A stretch of DNA of 64,000 nt from Chryseobacterium gleum (GTDB lineage Bacteria > Bacteroidota > Bacteroidia > Flavobacteriales > Weeksellaceae), in assembly GCF_900636535.1 (NCBI RefSeq), contig NZ_LR134289.1:3737001-3801000 (forward strand). The letters are read 5' to 3'. Positions 52,793 to 63,318 of this stretch are shown here, in pieces. The first letter of the stretch is position 1; each line of letters begins with the position of its first letter. The notes under the pieces are model-generated. The model was given only the letters and a program-made list of their open reading frames with translations. It had not been told where the DNA came from and did not search any database. Both the position numbers and the translations under genes were made by a program.

Positions 52793-53764
52793 ATGACAGC
52801 TCAATCAGTAATGATCCCTTGGCAGGATCGCCCGGAAGGTTGCAGTGATATTATGTGGAGGTTTTCCGAAAACCCGATCATTAACAGATACGCGATACCA
52901 ACATCCAACAGTATATTCAACAGTGCGGTAATTCCTTTTGAAGATGGATTTGCCGGAGTATTCCGTTGTGATAACAAAGCAGTACAAATGAATATTTTTG
53001 CCGGTTTCAGTAAAGATGGAATCAATTGGGATATCAACCATGACCCTATTGAAATGCAGGCAGGAAATACGGATATGATTGAATCCGATTACAAATATGA
53101 TCCCCGCGTAACTTTCATTGAAGACCGTTACTGGATCACATGGTGCAACGGATACAACGGTCCAACCATCGGAATCGGGTATACTTTTGATTTTAAAGAA
53201 TTTTTCCAGTGCGAAAATGCCTTTCTTCCCTTCAACAGAAACGGGGTTTTATTCCCTGAAAAAATCAATGGTAAATATGCCATGTTGAGCCGTCCCAGTG
53301 ATAACGGACATACACCTTTCGGAGATATTTATATCAGCTACAGCCCTGATATGAAGTACTGGGGAGAACACCGTTGCGTGATGAAAGTAACGCCTTTTGA
53401 AGACAGTGCATGGCAGTGTACAAAAATCGGAGGTGGACCGGTTCCTATCAAAACAGAAGAAGGATGGCTGCTTTTCTATCATGGAGTGATCAATACCTGC
53501 AGGGGATTCAGATATTCAATGGGAGCAGCTTTGCTTGATCTTGAAGATCCTACGAAAGTATTGTACAGAACGAAGCCTTATCTATTAGCTCCGGCAGAGT
53601 CATATGAACTGACAGGAGATGTACCGAATGTGGTTTTCCCTTGCGCCGCATTGACAGAAGGAGATAAAGTAGCGGTATATTACGGTGCTGCTGATACTGT
53701 GGTTGCTATTGCTTTTGGATATATCTCAGAAATCATTGATTTTATGAAAAAGAATTCAATTTAA
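52793..53764 (+). CDS. GH130 mannoside phosphorylase
   Basis: 323 residues, no signal peptide, so cytoplasmic. Five-bladed propeller motifs of GH130 are visible: [40 protein letters not shown] with the proton-donor Asp, and [20 protein letters not shown]. In Bacteroides this family splits beta-1,4-mannosyl-GlcNAc from the N-glycan core with phosphate. The neighbouring endoglycosidases, mannosidases and transporter agree with that substrate. Confidence 0.9.
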   Translation: MTAQSVMIPWQDRPEGCSDIMWRFSENPIINRYAIPTSNSIFNSAVIPFEDGFAGVFRCDNKAVQMNIFAGFSKDGINWDINHDPIEMQAGNTDMIESDYKYDPRVTFIEDRYWITWCNGYNGPTIGIGYTFDFKEFFQCENAFLPFNRNGVLFPEKINGKYAMLSRPSDNGHTPFGDIYISYSPDMKYWGEHRCVMKVTPFEDSAWQCTKIGGGPVPIKTEEGWLLFYHGVINTCRGFRYSMGAALLDLEDPTKVLYRTKPYLLAPAESYELTGDVPNVVFPCAALTEGDKVAVYYGAADTVVAIAFGYISEIIDFMKKNSI

Positions 53765-53893
53765 TACAGTAATATAAGTTTAGGAAAAATAGGTTAATCA
53801 TTTTAATTTTCCTTTGTTTTCTGGGAATTGTATAATGGTTTTCCTATTTTTAAACCAACTTTAAAACAAAAAAATTCCGATACCTCTCTTATC

Positions 53894-56125
53894 ATGAAAA
53901 AAGAACTGTTAATCTGCTTTTTTACCACCTTGATTTCTGTAGCTAATGCCCAGCAAAATAAAAATGATGTTTTATCATGGGTAGATCCTTTCATAGGAAC
54001 AGGAGGTCATGGACATACATTTCCCGGGGCAACCACACCATTCGGGATGATTCAGTTAAGCCCGGATCAGAATACAAAAAGTGGCGACTGGGACTGGTGC
54101 TCAGGATACCACTACAGCAGCAAAACGATCATGGGATTCAGTCATAACCATCTTAGCGGAACAGGTTGGGCAGACCTTGGAGATATTCTAGTAATGCCAA
54201 CGGTAGGACAGGTAAAAATGGTTCCGGGATCAGAAGACCAACCGGAAACAGGTTATCGTTCAAAATTTACCCATGATAAAGAAGTAGCGTCTCCCGGATA
54301 TTACTCTGTAATGCTGGATAGCTATGGAATTAAAGCAGAGCTCACTGCTTCTCCAAGAGTCGGATTTCATAAATATACTTTCCCAAAGAGTAGTGAAGCC
54401 AATATCATTATTGATCCTACCAATAAGATCTTCGGAAATATCTACCATACTTTAGTGAGTGTGGAAGGCAATAATAAAATCAAAGGATACTGCTACAGCA
54501 ACGGCTGGGGAGGTAAACGGTTTGCTTACTTTGTGATGGAGTTTTCCAAACCGTTTAAGTCTTATGGCGTTTATGCTGACGGAAAAATCAAAAATGATGA
54601 AAAAATTGCCCTTGCCAAAGATGCTAAAGCTTTTGTAAGATTTTCCACAGAAGATCAGGAAAGCATTGAAGTAAAAGTATCTTTATCTCCGGTAAGCACA
54701 GAAAATGCACAGGAAAATTTCGATACCGAAGCAAAAAATATTGATTTTGCGAAAGCGAAAGAAACAGCACAAAAAACCTGGAGAGATCTGATCGGCAGAT
54801 TTCAGGTGACAGGAGGAACGGATAGCCAGAGAAAAATTTTCTACACGGGAGTTTACCATACCTTCATTGCACCAAATTTATACATGGACGTGAATGGAGA
54901 TTATGTTGCCGCTCAGGAAAACATGAATACCAAATGGTTCACCAACTACAGCACGTATTCTTACTGGGATGGATTCAGAGCGACACATCCATTATTGACC
55001 ATTATGGATCAGAAACATACAAAAGAATTTGCCAATTCTCTGATCAGCAGATACACAGATCGTAAAGATCACATGCCAATCTGGGAGCTTTGCGGATATG
55101 ATAACTTCTGTATGTTAGGATATCACAGTGCCTCGGTAATCTGGGATGCGATTTCAAAAGGGGTTCCCGGCATTGATGCCGAAAAAGCATTTGCTGCAAT
55201 GAAAGATGCTTCTTTAACGGATAAAATGAGCAGCAGCGACGGTGGCGGAGGTCTTAATGATTATATCAGATTAGGATACACACCATCAGAAAACGGAGCT
55301 TCAGTTTCAGCAACGCTGGAATATGCCTATGATGACTGGTGTATTCAACAGCTGGCAGAAAAATTGGGTAAAAAAGAAGAGTCGGAAGTGTATAAAAAAC
55401 GTTCTATGAACTTCCTGAATACTTTTAATAAAGAAAATAATCACTTCTGGCCAAGACAAAAAGACGGAAAATTCTTAGCGGATTTTGTTCTTAATGACTG
55501 GAAAAAACTGCAGCCACACTGGGTTTCCGGGAATATCTGGGCCTATGATTTCTTTGTTCCGCACCAGATTGATGAAATGATGAATCTGTATGGCGGGAAA
55601 AAAGGATTTGAAGAAAAACTGGATAAAACCTTCACAGAAGCACTTCATATGGAAGGTGAACAGCACGTAGATATTTCAGGATTCATTGGATCTTTGGGAT
55701 TTGGGGATGAACCGGGACATCATGTTCCGTACCTGTATAACTATGCAGGAAGTCCTTATAAGACTCAGAAAATGGTAAAATACATCCGTGACAATATGTA
55801 TGCAGCAAAACCTGATGGAATTGTGAATAACGAAGACTGCGGTCAAATGTCAGCATGGTATATCTTCTCATCATTAGGATTCTATCCTGTAACACCTGGG
55901 AAACCTGTTTATGCCATCGGAGCCCCACAATTCACGAAAGCTTCTTTAAAATTAGAAAATGGGAAAACTTTTACTGTAATCGCTGACAAGATCTCTGACA
56001 AGAATATCTATGTTCAGAAAATGTTCCTGAACGGAAAAGAATACAAAAGCTGGGAGCTGAACCACAGCGACATCATGAACGGTGGCGAACTGAGATTCGT
56101 AATGGGAAGTAAACCGGTAAAATAA
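53894..56125 (+). CDS. GH92 alpha-mannosidase
   Basis: 743 residues from ATG 53894, which gives the signal peptide ELLICFFTTLISVANAQ; the upstream open frame is not signal-like. GH92 marks: DPFIGTGGHGHTFPGATTPF, GFSHNHLSGTGWADLGD, and near the C-terminus NEDCGQMSAWYIFSSLGFYP. GH92 enzymes are calcium-dependent exo-alpha-mannosidases that trim high-mannose N-glycans, mostly alpha-1,2 linkages. Periplasmic or surface location. Confidence 0.93.
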   Translation: MKKELLICFFTTLISVANAQQNKNDVLSWVDPFIGTGGHGHTFPGATTPFGMIQLSPDQNTKSGDWDWCSGYHYSSKTIMGFSHNHLSGTGWADLGDILVMPTVGQVKMVPGSEDQPETGYRSKFTHDKEVASPGYYSVMLDSYGIKAELTASPRVGFHKYTFPKSSEANIIIDPTNKIFGNIYHTLVSVEGNNKIKGYCYSNGWGGKRFAYFVMEFSKPFKSYGVYADGKIKNDEKIALAKDAKAFVRFSTEDQESIEVKVSLSPVSTENAQENFDTEAKNIDFAKAKETAQKTWRDLIGRFQVTGGTDSQRKIFYTGVYHTFIAPNLYMDVNGDYVAAQENMNTKWFTNYSTYSYWDGFRATHPLLTIMDQKHTKEFANSLISRYTDRKDHMPIWELCGYDNFCMLGYHSASVIWDAISKGVPGIDAEKAFAAMKDASLTDKMSSSDGGGGLNDYIRLGYTPSENGASVSATLEYAYDDWCIQQLAEKLGKKEESEVYKKRSMNFLNTFNKENNHFWPRQKDGKFLADFVLNDWKKLQPHWVSGNIWAYDFFVPHQIDEMMNLYGGKKGFEEKLDKTFTEALHMEGEQHVDISGFIGSLGFGDEPGHHVPYLYNYAGSPYKTQKMVKYIRDNMYAAKPDGIVNNEDCGQMSAWYIFSSLGFYPVTPGKPVYAIGAPQFTKASLKLENGKTFTVIADKISDKNIYVQKMFLNGKEYKSWELNHSDIMNGGELRFVMGSKPVK

Positions 56126-56156
56126 GAATCATAAAATAAACGAAATAAAAGTATCA

Positions 56157-57584
56157 ATGGAAAGGAGAAATTTTATTAAAACAAGTGCACTGGCAGGAGC
56201 CGGACTGCTGTTTACCCAAAATGTTTTTGCTAAAAATTTAGTGCTGGACGATTTTCCTGTTGTCCGTGTTCCTAAAGATAAAAGACATTTTACCAGCGAA
56301 TCCGTAGAAAGTGCTATTGCAGCGTTTAAGAAGAAAGTAAAAAACAAAGAGCTGAGCTGGCTTTTTGAAAACTGCTTCCCGAATACATTAGATACTACTG
56401 TTTACTATACAGAAACCAATGGAGCTCCGGATACTTACGTCATCACCGGGGACATTGATGCCATGTGGCTTCGTGATAGCTCGGCACAGGTTTTTCCTTA
56501 CCTGCAGTTCTCTAAGAAAGATGAAAAGCTACACAAGCTGATCTCGGGAGTTATCCACAAACAGACGACTTTCATCCTGAAAGATCCTTATGCGAACGCT
56601 TTCTACAACGATGACCAAAAGATCAGCAAATGGAAAGAATATGACCATACCGATATGAAGCCGGGAACCCATGAAAGAAAATGGGAAATCGACTCCCTTT
56701 GCTATCCTATCCGCCTTGCATACCACTTCTGGAAAACAACAGGAGATACAAAACCTTTTGATGCCAACTGGCTGAAAGGAATTCAACTTACCCTGCAGAC
56801 CTTTACAGAACAGCAGAGAAAACATGACCTAGGGCCTTACAAATTCGAGCGTACAACGGCTTGGGCAACAGACGGCGTTCCTATGGGAGGATATGGTTAC
56901 CCAACAAAACCTGTGGGGTTGATCAGCTCTATGTTCCGTCCAAGTGATGATGCTACCATTTACGGATTCCTGATCCCTTCCAACTTATTTGCAGTGGTAA
57001 GCTTACGCCAGGCTGCGGAAATGGTTTCACAGATTAAAAATGAAAGAACGTTGGCTCAGCAGTTGAACAGCCTTGCTGATGAGGTAGAGGCAGCCATCAA
57101 AAAATATGGAATTTATAATCATCCTGAATTTGGAAAAATTTATGCTTTTGAAGTAAATGGCTTCGGAAGCTACAACCTGATGGATGACGCGAACTGTCCA
57201 AGCTTGCTGGGACTACCTTATCTGGATGCGGTGAAAGCTGATGACCCTGTATATTTGAATACAAGAAAATTTGTGTGGTCAGAAAACAACCCGTTCTTCT
57301 TCAAAGGTAAGCTGGCAGAGGGAATAGGAGGTCCGCATATCGGACTTGACATGATCTGGCCAATGAGTATCATCATGAAGGCACTCACTACCAAAGATAA
57401 AAGTGAGATCAGATGGTGTATTGATACTCTACAGAAAACGCACGGCGGGACAGGCTTTATGCATGAATCCTTCCATAAAGACGATGCCAAAAAATTCACC
57501 AGAGAATGGTTTGCATGGGCCAATACATTATTCGGTGAATTGCTATGGAAAACCTTTAACGAAAACCCTGAGCTACTGACATAG
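56157..57584 (+). CDS. GH125 exo-alpha-1,6-mannosidase
   Basis: 475 residues. The N-terminus MERRNFIKTSALAGAGLLF has a twin-arginine-like RRNF motif before a hydrophobic stretch, suggesting Tat export. The family centre GDIDAMWLRDSSAQVFPYLQ and the late GGTGFMHESFHKDD are typical of GH125, which removes alpha-1,6-mannose from trimmed N-glycans. It follows GH92 by 31 bp; together they can strip the mannose branches. Confidence 0.92.
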   Translation: MERRNFIKTSALAGAGLLFTQNVFAKNLVLDDFPVVRVPKDKRHFTSESVESAIAAFKKKVKNKELSWLFENCFPNTLDTTVYYTETNGAPDTYVITGDIDAMWLRDSSAQVFPYLQFSKKDEKLHKLISGVIHKQTTFILKDPYANAFYNDDQKISKWKEYDHTDMKPGTHERKWEIDSLCYPIRLAYHFWKTTGDTKPFDANWLKGIQLTLQTFTEQQRKHDLGPYKFERTTAWATDGVPMGGYGYPTKPVGLISSMFRPSDDATIYGFLIPSNLFAVVSLRQAAEMVSQIKNERTLAQQLNSLADEVEAAIKKYGIYNHPEFGKIYAFEVNGFGSYNLMDDANCPSLLGLPYLDAVKADDPVYLNTRKFVWSENNPFFFKGKLAEGIGGPHIGLDMIWPMSIIMKALTTKDKSEIRWCIDTLQKTHGGTGFMHESFHKDDAKKFTREWFAWANTLFGELLWKTFNENPELLT

Positions 57585-57693
57585 CACACCCTTTTATATG
57601 GCATATTTATCTGAGATTCCTTTCCGAAAAAGAAGGTATCAGGGGAATGCTATATAAAATTCAGACACCAAAACACCTTAAAAAAATTATACA

Positions 57694-59847
57694 ATGAAAA
57701 AAAAATCCATCTTTGCCACACTGATTGCCATGATGCTTCAGTCAGGTTCTCTGATCAACGCACAGCAGCTTAGCCCTACAGGGATATGCTATGTGGAAGT
57801 GAATAACAACAACCTCCTGAATGCGGGAGCGTACAAACTGCAGACATCAAACAGCTACCTGTTTAATGTTGTGAATATCTTTGCGGCCAATATTAATTAT
57901 GATACCAGCCGTGGAAGAGCCTATCTCTATTCCAATAATAATGTTACCAAGGTTCTTACCAATGCAGATACCTACATAAAGCCCCTTCAGCAGAAAGGAA
58001 TGAAAGTAGTACTCACTATTTTGGGGAACCATCAGGGAGCGGGAATCTGTAATTTTCCTACCCGTGAAGCAGCAAAAGACTTTGCATTACAGCTTGCCAA
58101 TACAGTGAATACTTACGGTCTTGATGGAATTGATTTTGATGATGAATACTCAGAATATGGAAATAACGGAACAGGGCAGCCTAATGACAGTTCCTTTGTA
58201 ATGCTTGTTCAGGAACTCAGAGCATTATTACCGAATAAGATTATTTCATTCTACTATTATGGTCCCGCAGCTTCAAGACTTTCCTGGAACGGAGCCAGAG
58301 TAGGAGATAATGTTAACTACAGCTGGAATGCGATGTATGGAACCTTCTCCGCTCCCAATGTACCTCCTCTCACCAAAGCACAAATTTCTCCTGCAGCGGT
58401 TTGGATGGGAAATACTTCCAATTCTACCACCACCAGCCTGGCCACTCAAACTAAAAACGGCGGATACGGCGTATTCATGTGGTATGATTTGCATGGAACC
58501 AATGAAACAGCACAGCTTTCAGCAGGAACTCAGACATTGTACGGAGAACCTACTGTTTTAAGCGGTACTTTACAGTCCTGGACACAGGGAACCAATTGTG
58601 ATGCCCCTATCGGATTATATACAAGCAATCTTACAGGAACAAGCGCGAAACTGAATTGGTCAGCTGTAGGAACCAATACCTATGATGTTGATTATAAACC
58701 CGCTTCTTCAACTACCTGGACAAATGCAGTAACAGCAACAAGTTCTACTTCTGTAACGATTTCCGGATTAACAGCTAATACTGATTACGACTGGAGAATC
58801 AGAACCAATTGCAGCGTGAAAAGTGCCTATATGTTTGCGCCAAGATTTACCAGTGCCTCAGGAACCACTCCTACAGGATCTTATGCTTTGTCTCTGGATG
58901 GAAGTACAGAATCAGGAGCTGCCGGAAGTATGAATCTAAGCGGTTCAGCATTGTCTTTTGAAGGTTGGATCAAACCTTCTTCATTCAAATCGGCTTCTCC
59001 ATATATTTCTTCTATTATGGGAACTGAAGTAAGCGACAGCAATTCTGCGTTCTTACGATTAGGAGACGCCGGTCTGGCCAATAATAAACTGCAATTTGTA
59101 GTCAGTATTAATAATGTACAGCAAAAACTGGCCTCTGCAACAGCTTTAAATGCCAATACATGGTATCATGTAGCTGCAACGTATGATGGAGCCAATATGA
59201 AAATCTATATCAATGGTGTTCTGGATGCCACTAAAGCACAAACCGGAAGTGTAAATTCAACAGGAGCATTCAATGTAGGATATTTATACAACACGTCAAG
59301 GAACTTCAATGGAAAAATAGATGAGGTAAGAGTATGGAAACGTGCACTAAGCCAAACGGAAATCAGTCAGAATATGTGTAATGTATCTGTTCCGGCTACT
59401 TCACTGGCTGCTTACTGGAAGTTTAACGAAGGAAGTGGTTCTACCGTTCAGGATACTTCAGGAAACGGAGTGACTTTAACGTTGACAGGCGTAGACTCTT
59501 CTAATTGGGGAACAGATCTGCCATGTGCAACGGGAAGTTCCCTATTGGCAAGAAATGCTTCGAGCCAAAAGACAATAAGTGAAGGGCAGATAAATGGTAA
59601 AAATCAAATCAAATTATATCCTAATCCGGTAAGCAAATCTTCATCACTTACGGTCTCTGTTCCGGATGAATATAGTAAAGGAAAATTAACGGTTTATGAT
59701 TATAACGGAAGAATTGTAGACACCCAATCACTGAACTCAGGAAACAATCAATATGAATTGAACAGAATTTCAGCAGGAAACTACATTGTTCAGTTTGAAT
59801 CTCATGACGGAAACCTGAAACAGTCAGAAAAACTAATTGTAAAATAA
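57694..59847 (+). CDS. Secreted GH18 endo-beta-N-acetylglucosaminidase with type IX sorting domain
   Basis: 717 residues. Signal peptide to about residue 24; GH18 domain ~25-290 with the DxxDxDxE motif DGIDFDDE (residues 144-151, catalytic Glu151), of the EndoF/EndoH type; one fibronectin III domain ~305-385; a LamG-like lectin domain ~395-560; and a C-terminal Por/type IX sorting domain (IKLYPNPVSKSSSLTVSV). It should cut the chitobiose core of N-glycans outside the cell. Followed by a terminator, then a paralogue. Confidence 0.93.
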   Translation: MKKKSIFATLIAMMLQSGSLINAQQLSPTGICYVEVNNNNLLNAGAYKLQTSNSYLFNVVNIFAANINYDTSRGRAYLYSNNNVTKVLTNADTYIKPLQQKGMKVVLTILGNHQGAGICNFPTREAAKDFALQLANTVNTYGLDGIDFDDEYSEYGNNGTGQPNDSSFVMLVQELRALLPNKIISFYYYGPAASRLSWNGARVGDNVNYSWNAMYGTFSAPNVPPLTKAQISPAAVWMGNTSNSTTTSLATQTKNGGYGVFMWYDLHGTNETAQLSAGTQTLYGEPTVLSGTLQSWTQGTNCDAPIGLYTSNLTGTSAKLNWSAVGTNTYDVDYKPASSTTWTNAVTATSSTSVTISGLTANTDYDWRIRTNCSVKSAYMFAPRFTSASGTTPTGSYALSLDGSTESGAAGSMNLSGSALSFEGWIKPSSFKSASPYISSIMGTEVSDSNSAFLRLGDAGLANNKLQFVVSINNVQQKLASATALNANTWYHVAATYDGANMKIYINGVLDATKAQTGSVNSTGAFNVGYLYNTSRNFNGKIDEVRVWKRALSQTEISQNMCNVSVPATSLAAYWKFNEGSGSTVQDTSGNGVTLTLTGVDSSNWGTDLPCATGSSLLARNASSQKTISEGQINGKNQIKLYPNPVSKSSSLTVSVPDEYSKGKLTVYDYNGRIVDTQSLNSGNNQYELNRISAGNYIVQFESHDGNLKQSEKLIVK

Positions 59848-59855
59848 TAACCAGG

Positions 59856-59880
59856 TCATTGGGCTTCGGCCCAATGATTT
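59856..59880 (+). terminator. Intrinsic terminator between the GH18 genes
   Basis: TCATTGGGC and GCCCAATGA close a TTCG tetraloop and are followed by a T-run. Confidence 0.9.
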
Positions 59881-59904
59881 TTTCTACTATAAAATTGATA
59901 TACT

Positions 59905-62313
59905 ATGAGAAAAAAATCCTTTTTTATTCCCTTAATGGCACTCATGCTTCAATCTGCTCCATTGCTCAAAGCACAGCAGCTTGATCCTTTGGGAGTCTGC
60001 TATGTGGAAGTGAACAACAATAATATGCTGAATGCAGGTTCATATACCTTGCAGAATACGAACAGACAGCTTTTTGATGTTGCGATTATCTTTGCAGCTA
60101 ATATCAATTATGATGTTTCCAAAAACAGAGCTTACATCTCAAACAATAACAACGTTACCAAAGTCCTGAACGATGTTAATACCTACGTAAAACCTTTACA
60201 ACAAAAAGGAATAAAAGTATTGCTGGATCTTTTAGGAAACCACCAGGGAGCAGGAATCTCCAATTTTCCTGACCGTGCAGCGGCAAAAGATTTCGCAATG
60301 CAGGTGGCTCATACTGTTTATACCTACGGACTGGATGGGGTGGACCTTGATGATGAATATGCAGGATACGGAAATAACGGAACAGGACAGCCTAATAACA
60401 GTTCTTTTGTAATGCTTTTGCAGGAATTGAAAGCCGCAATGCCGGATAAATTGATAACTTTTTATTACTACGGTCCGGCTACCACAAGGCAGAGTTATAA
60501 CGGAGATTTAGCAGGAAATTATATCAATTATACATGGAATGCGATGTACAGCACCTACAATGCTCCGGTTGTTCCACCTCTTGATAAATCTAAAATTTCT
60601 GCTGCAGCAACATGGATCCAAAACTCGAATCCAGGTTCTACATCTGCAACAATATTGGCAAGCTTAGCGACCAGCACCAAGAATGACCAATATGGAGTAT
60701 TTATGTGGTATGATTTGCCGGGAACCAATGTAGCCAGTTATCTGAGCACAGGTTCCAATATCCTTTACAACGAAAATACGCTCTTAAGCGGTCAGCTATA
60801 TTCATGGTCTCAGGGGCAAACCTGTGATCCGCCATTGGGACTTGATGTTTCCAATGTAACAGGAACTTCAGCAAAACTGAACTGGACTTCCAATGCTTCC
60901 CAATCTTATAATATTGATTACAAGCCGGTCAACTCAACAGTATGGACGAATGTAGCCAGCAATTATTCAGGAAATAATATTGTGATCAATAATCTTACCC
61001 TGAATACAGATTATGACTGGAGAATTCAGTCCAATTGCTCACCGACATTAACAAGTACTTATATTTTTGCACCAAGGTTTAACTCCGGAAGTGGTTGCAC
61101 TACACCATCAGGATTAACTTCCGGAGGTTTCCTTGGTAATACGGCACAACTGTCATGGGATGCAGGAAATGCCACTTCATATACACTGCAATACAAAACA
61201 GCTTCAGCAACAACATGGTCTGAAATTCCGAATATTACCACCAACTCCTACTCATTACAGAATTTAACGCCTAACACAAACTATGTATGGAAAGTACAGG
61301 CTTCATGTGCGGGAGGAACTGCAAGTACCTATTCAGGAGAAGGATCATTTAATAGTGGTTTCGCACCGGTTACAAGTCCCGGAGCAAGGTCACTTTCTTT
61401 TAACGGAAGCACACACTATCTTAATGCAGGACAATTTAACCTGAGTGGAAATGCAGTGAGCTTTGAGGGCTGGGTAAAAGTAAATGCTTTCAAAACAGCT
61501 TTCCCTTACATTTCATCAGTGTTAGGAGTGGAAGTAGGAGATAATAACTCTGCGATGCTTCGTTTCGGAGACGGCAACCTCGCGAATAATAAGCTTCAAT
61601 TCATATTGAGCTTTGGTTCATCACAGGTGAAATTGAATACGAATACAGCATTCAACACCAATACATGGTATCATATAGCAGCCACTTATGATGGTACAGC
61701 CATGAAAATTTATGTCAACGGTAATCTTGATGCAACCTTTGCGGTGACAGGAAACTTTACGGCAAACGGAATTCTTTATCTGGGAAGAAACTATGACAAT
61801 TCCCGTACACTCAACGGCTTCCTTGATGAATTCAGAGTTTGGAAACGAGCACTGACCCCACAGGAAATTTTAAGTAACAGCTGTAATGTTCCTGCCAATT
61901 CCACGGGGCTTGAAGCCAACTGGAAAATGGATGAAGGCAGTGGAATGGGAGCCTTGGATGCTACGGCAAATACCCATTTTGCAACCCTGATCAATATGAC
62001 AGACGCAAACTGGAGAACAGACGTTGCCTGTACTTCATCTCTTGCGGTAAAAGATCTTGAATCTGTAAAAGAGAACAGTGCGGCCTATCCGAATCCTGTC
62101 AAACGCGGAAATGATATTCATTTTGTCATTAACGACAACGCTGCAACTGAAGTGGCCTTGTATGATGTTTCAGGAAAATTATTTAAAAAACAGAATATTA
62201 ATCAAAATAATAATGCAGTCAATACGCAGGATTTAATCAGTGGTACTTATATTTACAAAATTACATCCTCAAACAGTAAAGTACTATCAACGGGTAAAGT
62301 AATCGTGAAGTAA
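59905..62313 (+). CDS. Second GH18 endoglycosidase with type IX sorting domain
   Basis: 802 residues, a tandem paralogue of the preceding gene. Signal peptide, GH18 domain with DGVDLDDE (residues 144-151, Glu151 at the same position), two fibronectin III domains (the extra one explains the 85-residue difference), LamG-like domain and type IX sorting domain (AAYPNPVKRGNDIHFVI). Conserved catalysis with diverged surface suggests a different glycan preference, e.g. high-mannose versus complex; inferred. Confidence 0.92.
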   Translation: MRKKSFFIPLMALMLQSAPLLKAQQLDPLGVCYVEVNNNNMLNAGSYTLQNTNRQLFDVAIIFAANINYDVSKNRAYISNNNNVTKVLNDVNTYVKPLQQKGIKVLLDLLGNHQGAGISNFPDRAAAKDFAMQVAHTVYTYGLDGVDLDDEYAGYGNNGTGQPNNSSFVMLLQELKAAMPDKLITFYYYGPATTRQSYNGDLAGNYINYTWNAMYSTYNAPVVPPLDKSKISAAATWIQNSNPGSTSATILASLATSTKNDQYGVFMWYDLPGTNVASYLSTGSNILYNENTLLSGQLYSWSQGQTCDPPLGLDVSNVTGTSAKLNWTSNASQSYNIDYKPVNSTVWTNVASNYSGNNIVINNLTLNTDYDWRIQSNCSPTLTSTYIFAPRFNSGSGCTTPSGLTSGGFLGNTAQLSWDAGNATSYTLQYKTASATTWSEIPNITTNSYSLQNLTPNTNYVWKVQASCAGGTASTYSGEGSFNSGFAPVTSPGARSLSFNGSTHYLNAGQFNLSGNAVSFEGWVKVNAFKTAFPYISSVLGVEVGDNNSAMLRFGDGNLANNKLQFILSFGSSQVKLNTNTAFNTNTWYHIAATYDGTAMKIYVNGNLDATFAVTGNFTANGILYLGRNYDNSRTLNGFLDEFRVWKRALTPQEILSNSCNVPANSTGLEANWKMDEGSGMGALDATANTHFATLINMTDANWRTDVACTSSLAVKDLESVKENSAAYPNPVKRGNDIHFVINDNAATEVALYDVSGKLFKKQNINQNNNAVNTQDLISGTYIYKITSSNSKVLSTGKVIVK

Positions 62314-62369
62314 AATTCAGATAATGATGTAGTTATCAGAATTGAAAATATAAAGTCTGAAATACAAAG

Positions 62370-62407
62370 CAGACAGACAGGGGGATGCTTCTGTTTGTCT
62401 GTTTTTT
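62370..62407 (+). terminator. Intrinsic terminator after the second GH18 gene
   Basis: CAGACAGACAG (62370-62380) pairs with CTGTTTGTCTG (62391-62401) with one G-T wobble, followed by six T. Confidence 0.82.
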
Positions 62408-62436
62408 CAGTCACAGGAAATTAAAAATAAAAAATA

Positions 62437-63297
62437 ATGCAGAATATAGTAGGAATTGATATTGGAGGGTCGCACATTACGCTGGCTCAGGTAGATCCGG
62501 AAAAACGTGAAATCATTTCTTCCACTTATGTAAGAGAACATGTAGATGCTTTCGAAAATAAAGAAGTTATTTTTGAAGCATGGGTTTCAGCCATTCATAA
62601 AGTGGCTCATGATCTGGTAAAAGAAGATCTTCTGATTGGTATCGCAATGCCGGGACCTTTCGATTATGAAAACGGGATATCCCTTATGCAGCATGGAAAA
62701 TTTATCGATATCTATCAGGTGAATATTAAGGAAGAACTGGCGAAAAGACTGGCTATTTCTCAGAAACAGATTCATTTTGTAAACGATGCGGCAGCCTTTA
62801 TGGAAGGTGAAGTATTCGGAGGGTGTGCTCAGGGATTCAACAGGATATTTGGGGTCACTCTTGGAACAGGATTGGGAACAACTTTCTATAACGGAGAATT
62901 GGCTACCGATGAAGACCTGTGGGATTCGCCTTTTAAAGACTCTATCAGTGAAGAATATCTGGCGACGCGATGGTTCGTGAATCGTTATAAAGAACTGACT
63001 GGTGAAGAAATTTCAGGAACAAAAGACCTTCTGAATAAACCGGCGGAAATACAGAAAAGAATGTTTGATGAATATGCAGACTCTTTCTCTGAATTTATTG
63101 TGAAATATGTGGATTATTACAAACCGGAAGTTTTAGTTATAGGAGGAAATATTGCCAAGGCTTATCCTCATTTTGAACAAAGATTTATTCAGAATTTAAC
63201 AAAGAATAATATTAACTTGCAGGTTAAAATTTCAGCCATATTTGAAGATGCGGCCATTCTTGGAGCTGCCAGCTATGCATTAAAAAAGCTTTTATAA
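62437..63297 (+). CDS. ROK-family sugar kinase
   Basis: 286 residues, cytoplasmic. ATP-binding IVGIDIGGSHITLAQV, sugar-binding FVNDAAAFMEGEVFGG and the phosphate loop GVTLGTGLGTTFYNGEL are present; the zinc-binding Cys cluster of many ROK proteins is missing. In this locus it probably phosphorylates mannose or N-acetylglucosamine released from N-glycans. Which sugar cannot be decided from sequence. Confidence 0.88.
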   Translation: MQNIVGIDIGGSHITLAQVDPEKREIISSTYVREHVDAFENKEVIFEAWVSAIHKVAHDLVKEDLLIGIAMPGPFDYENGISLMQHGKFIDIYQVNIKEELAKRLAISQKQIHFVNDAAAFMEGEVFGGCAQGFNRIFGVTLGTGLGTTFYNGELATDEDLWDSPFKDSISEEYLATRWFVNRYKELTGEEISGTKDLLNKPAEIQKRMFDEYADSFSEFIVKYVDYYKPEVLVIGGNIAKAYPHFEQRFIQNLTKNNINLQVKISAIFEDAAILGAASYALKKLL

Positions 63298-63318
63298 ATT
63301 AACAAACGAAAAGATACA

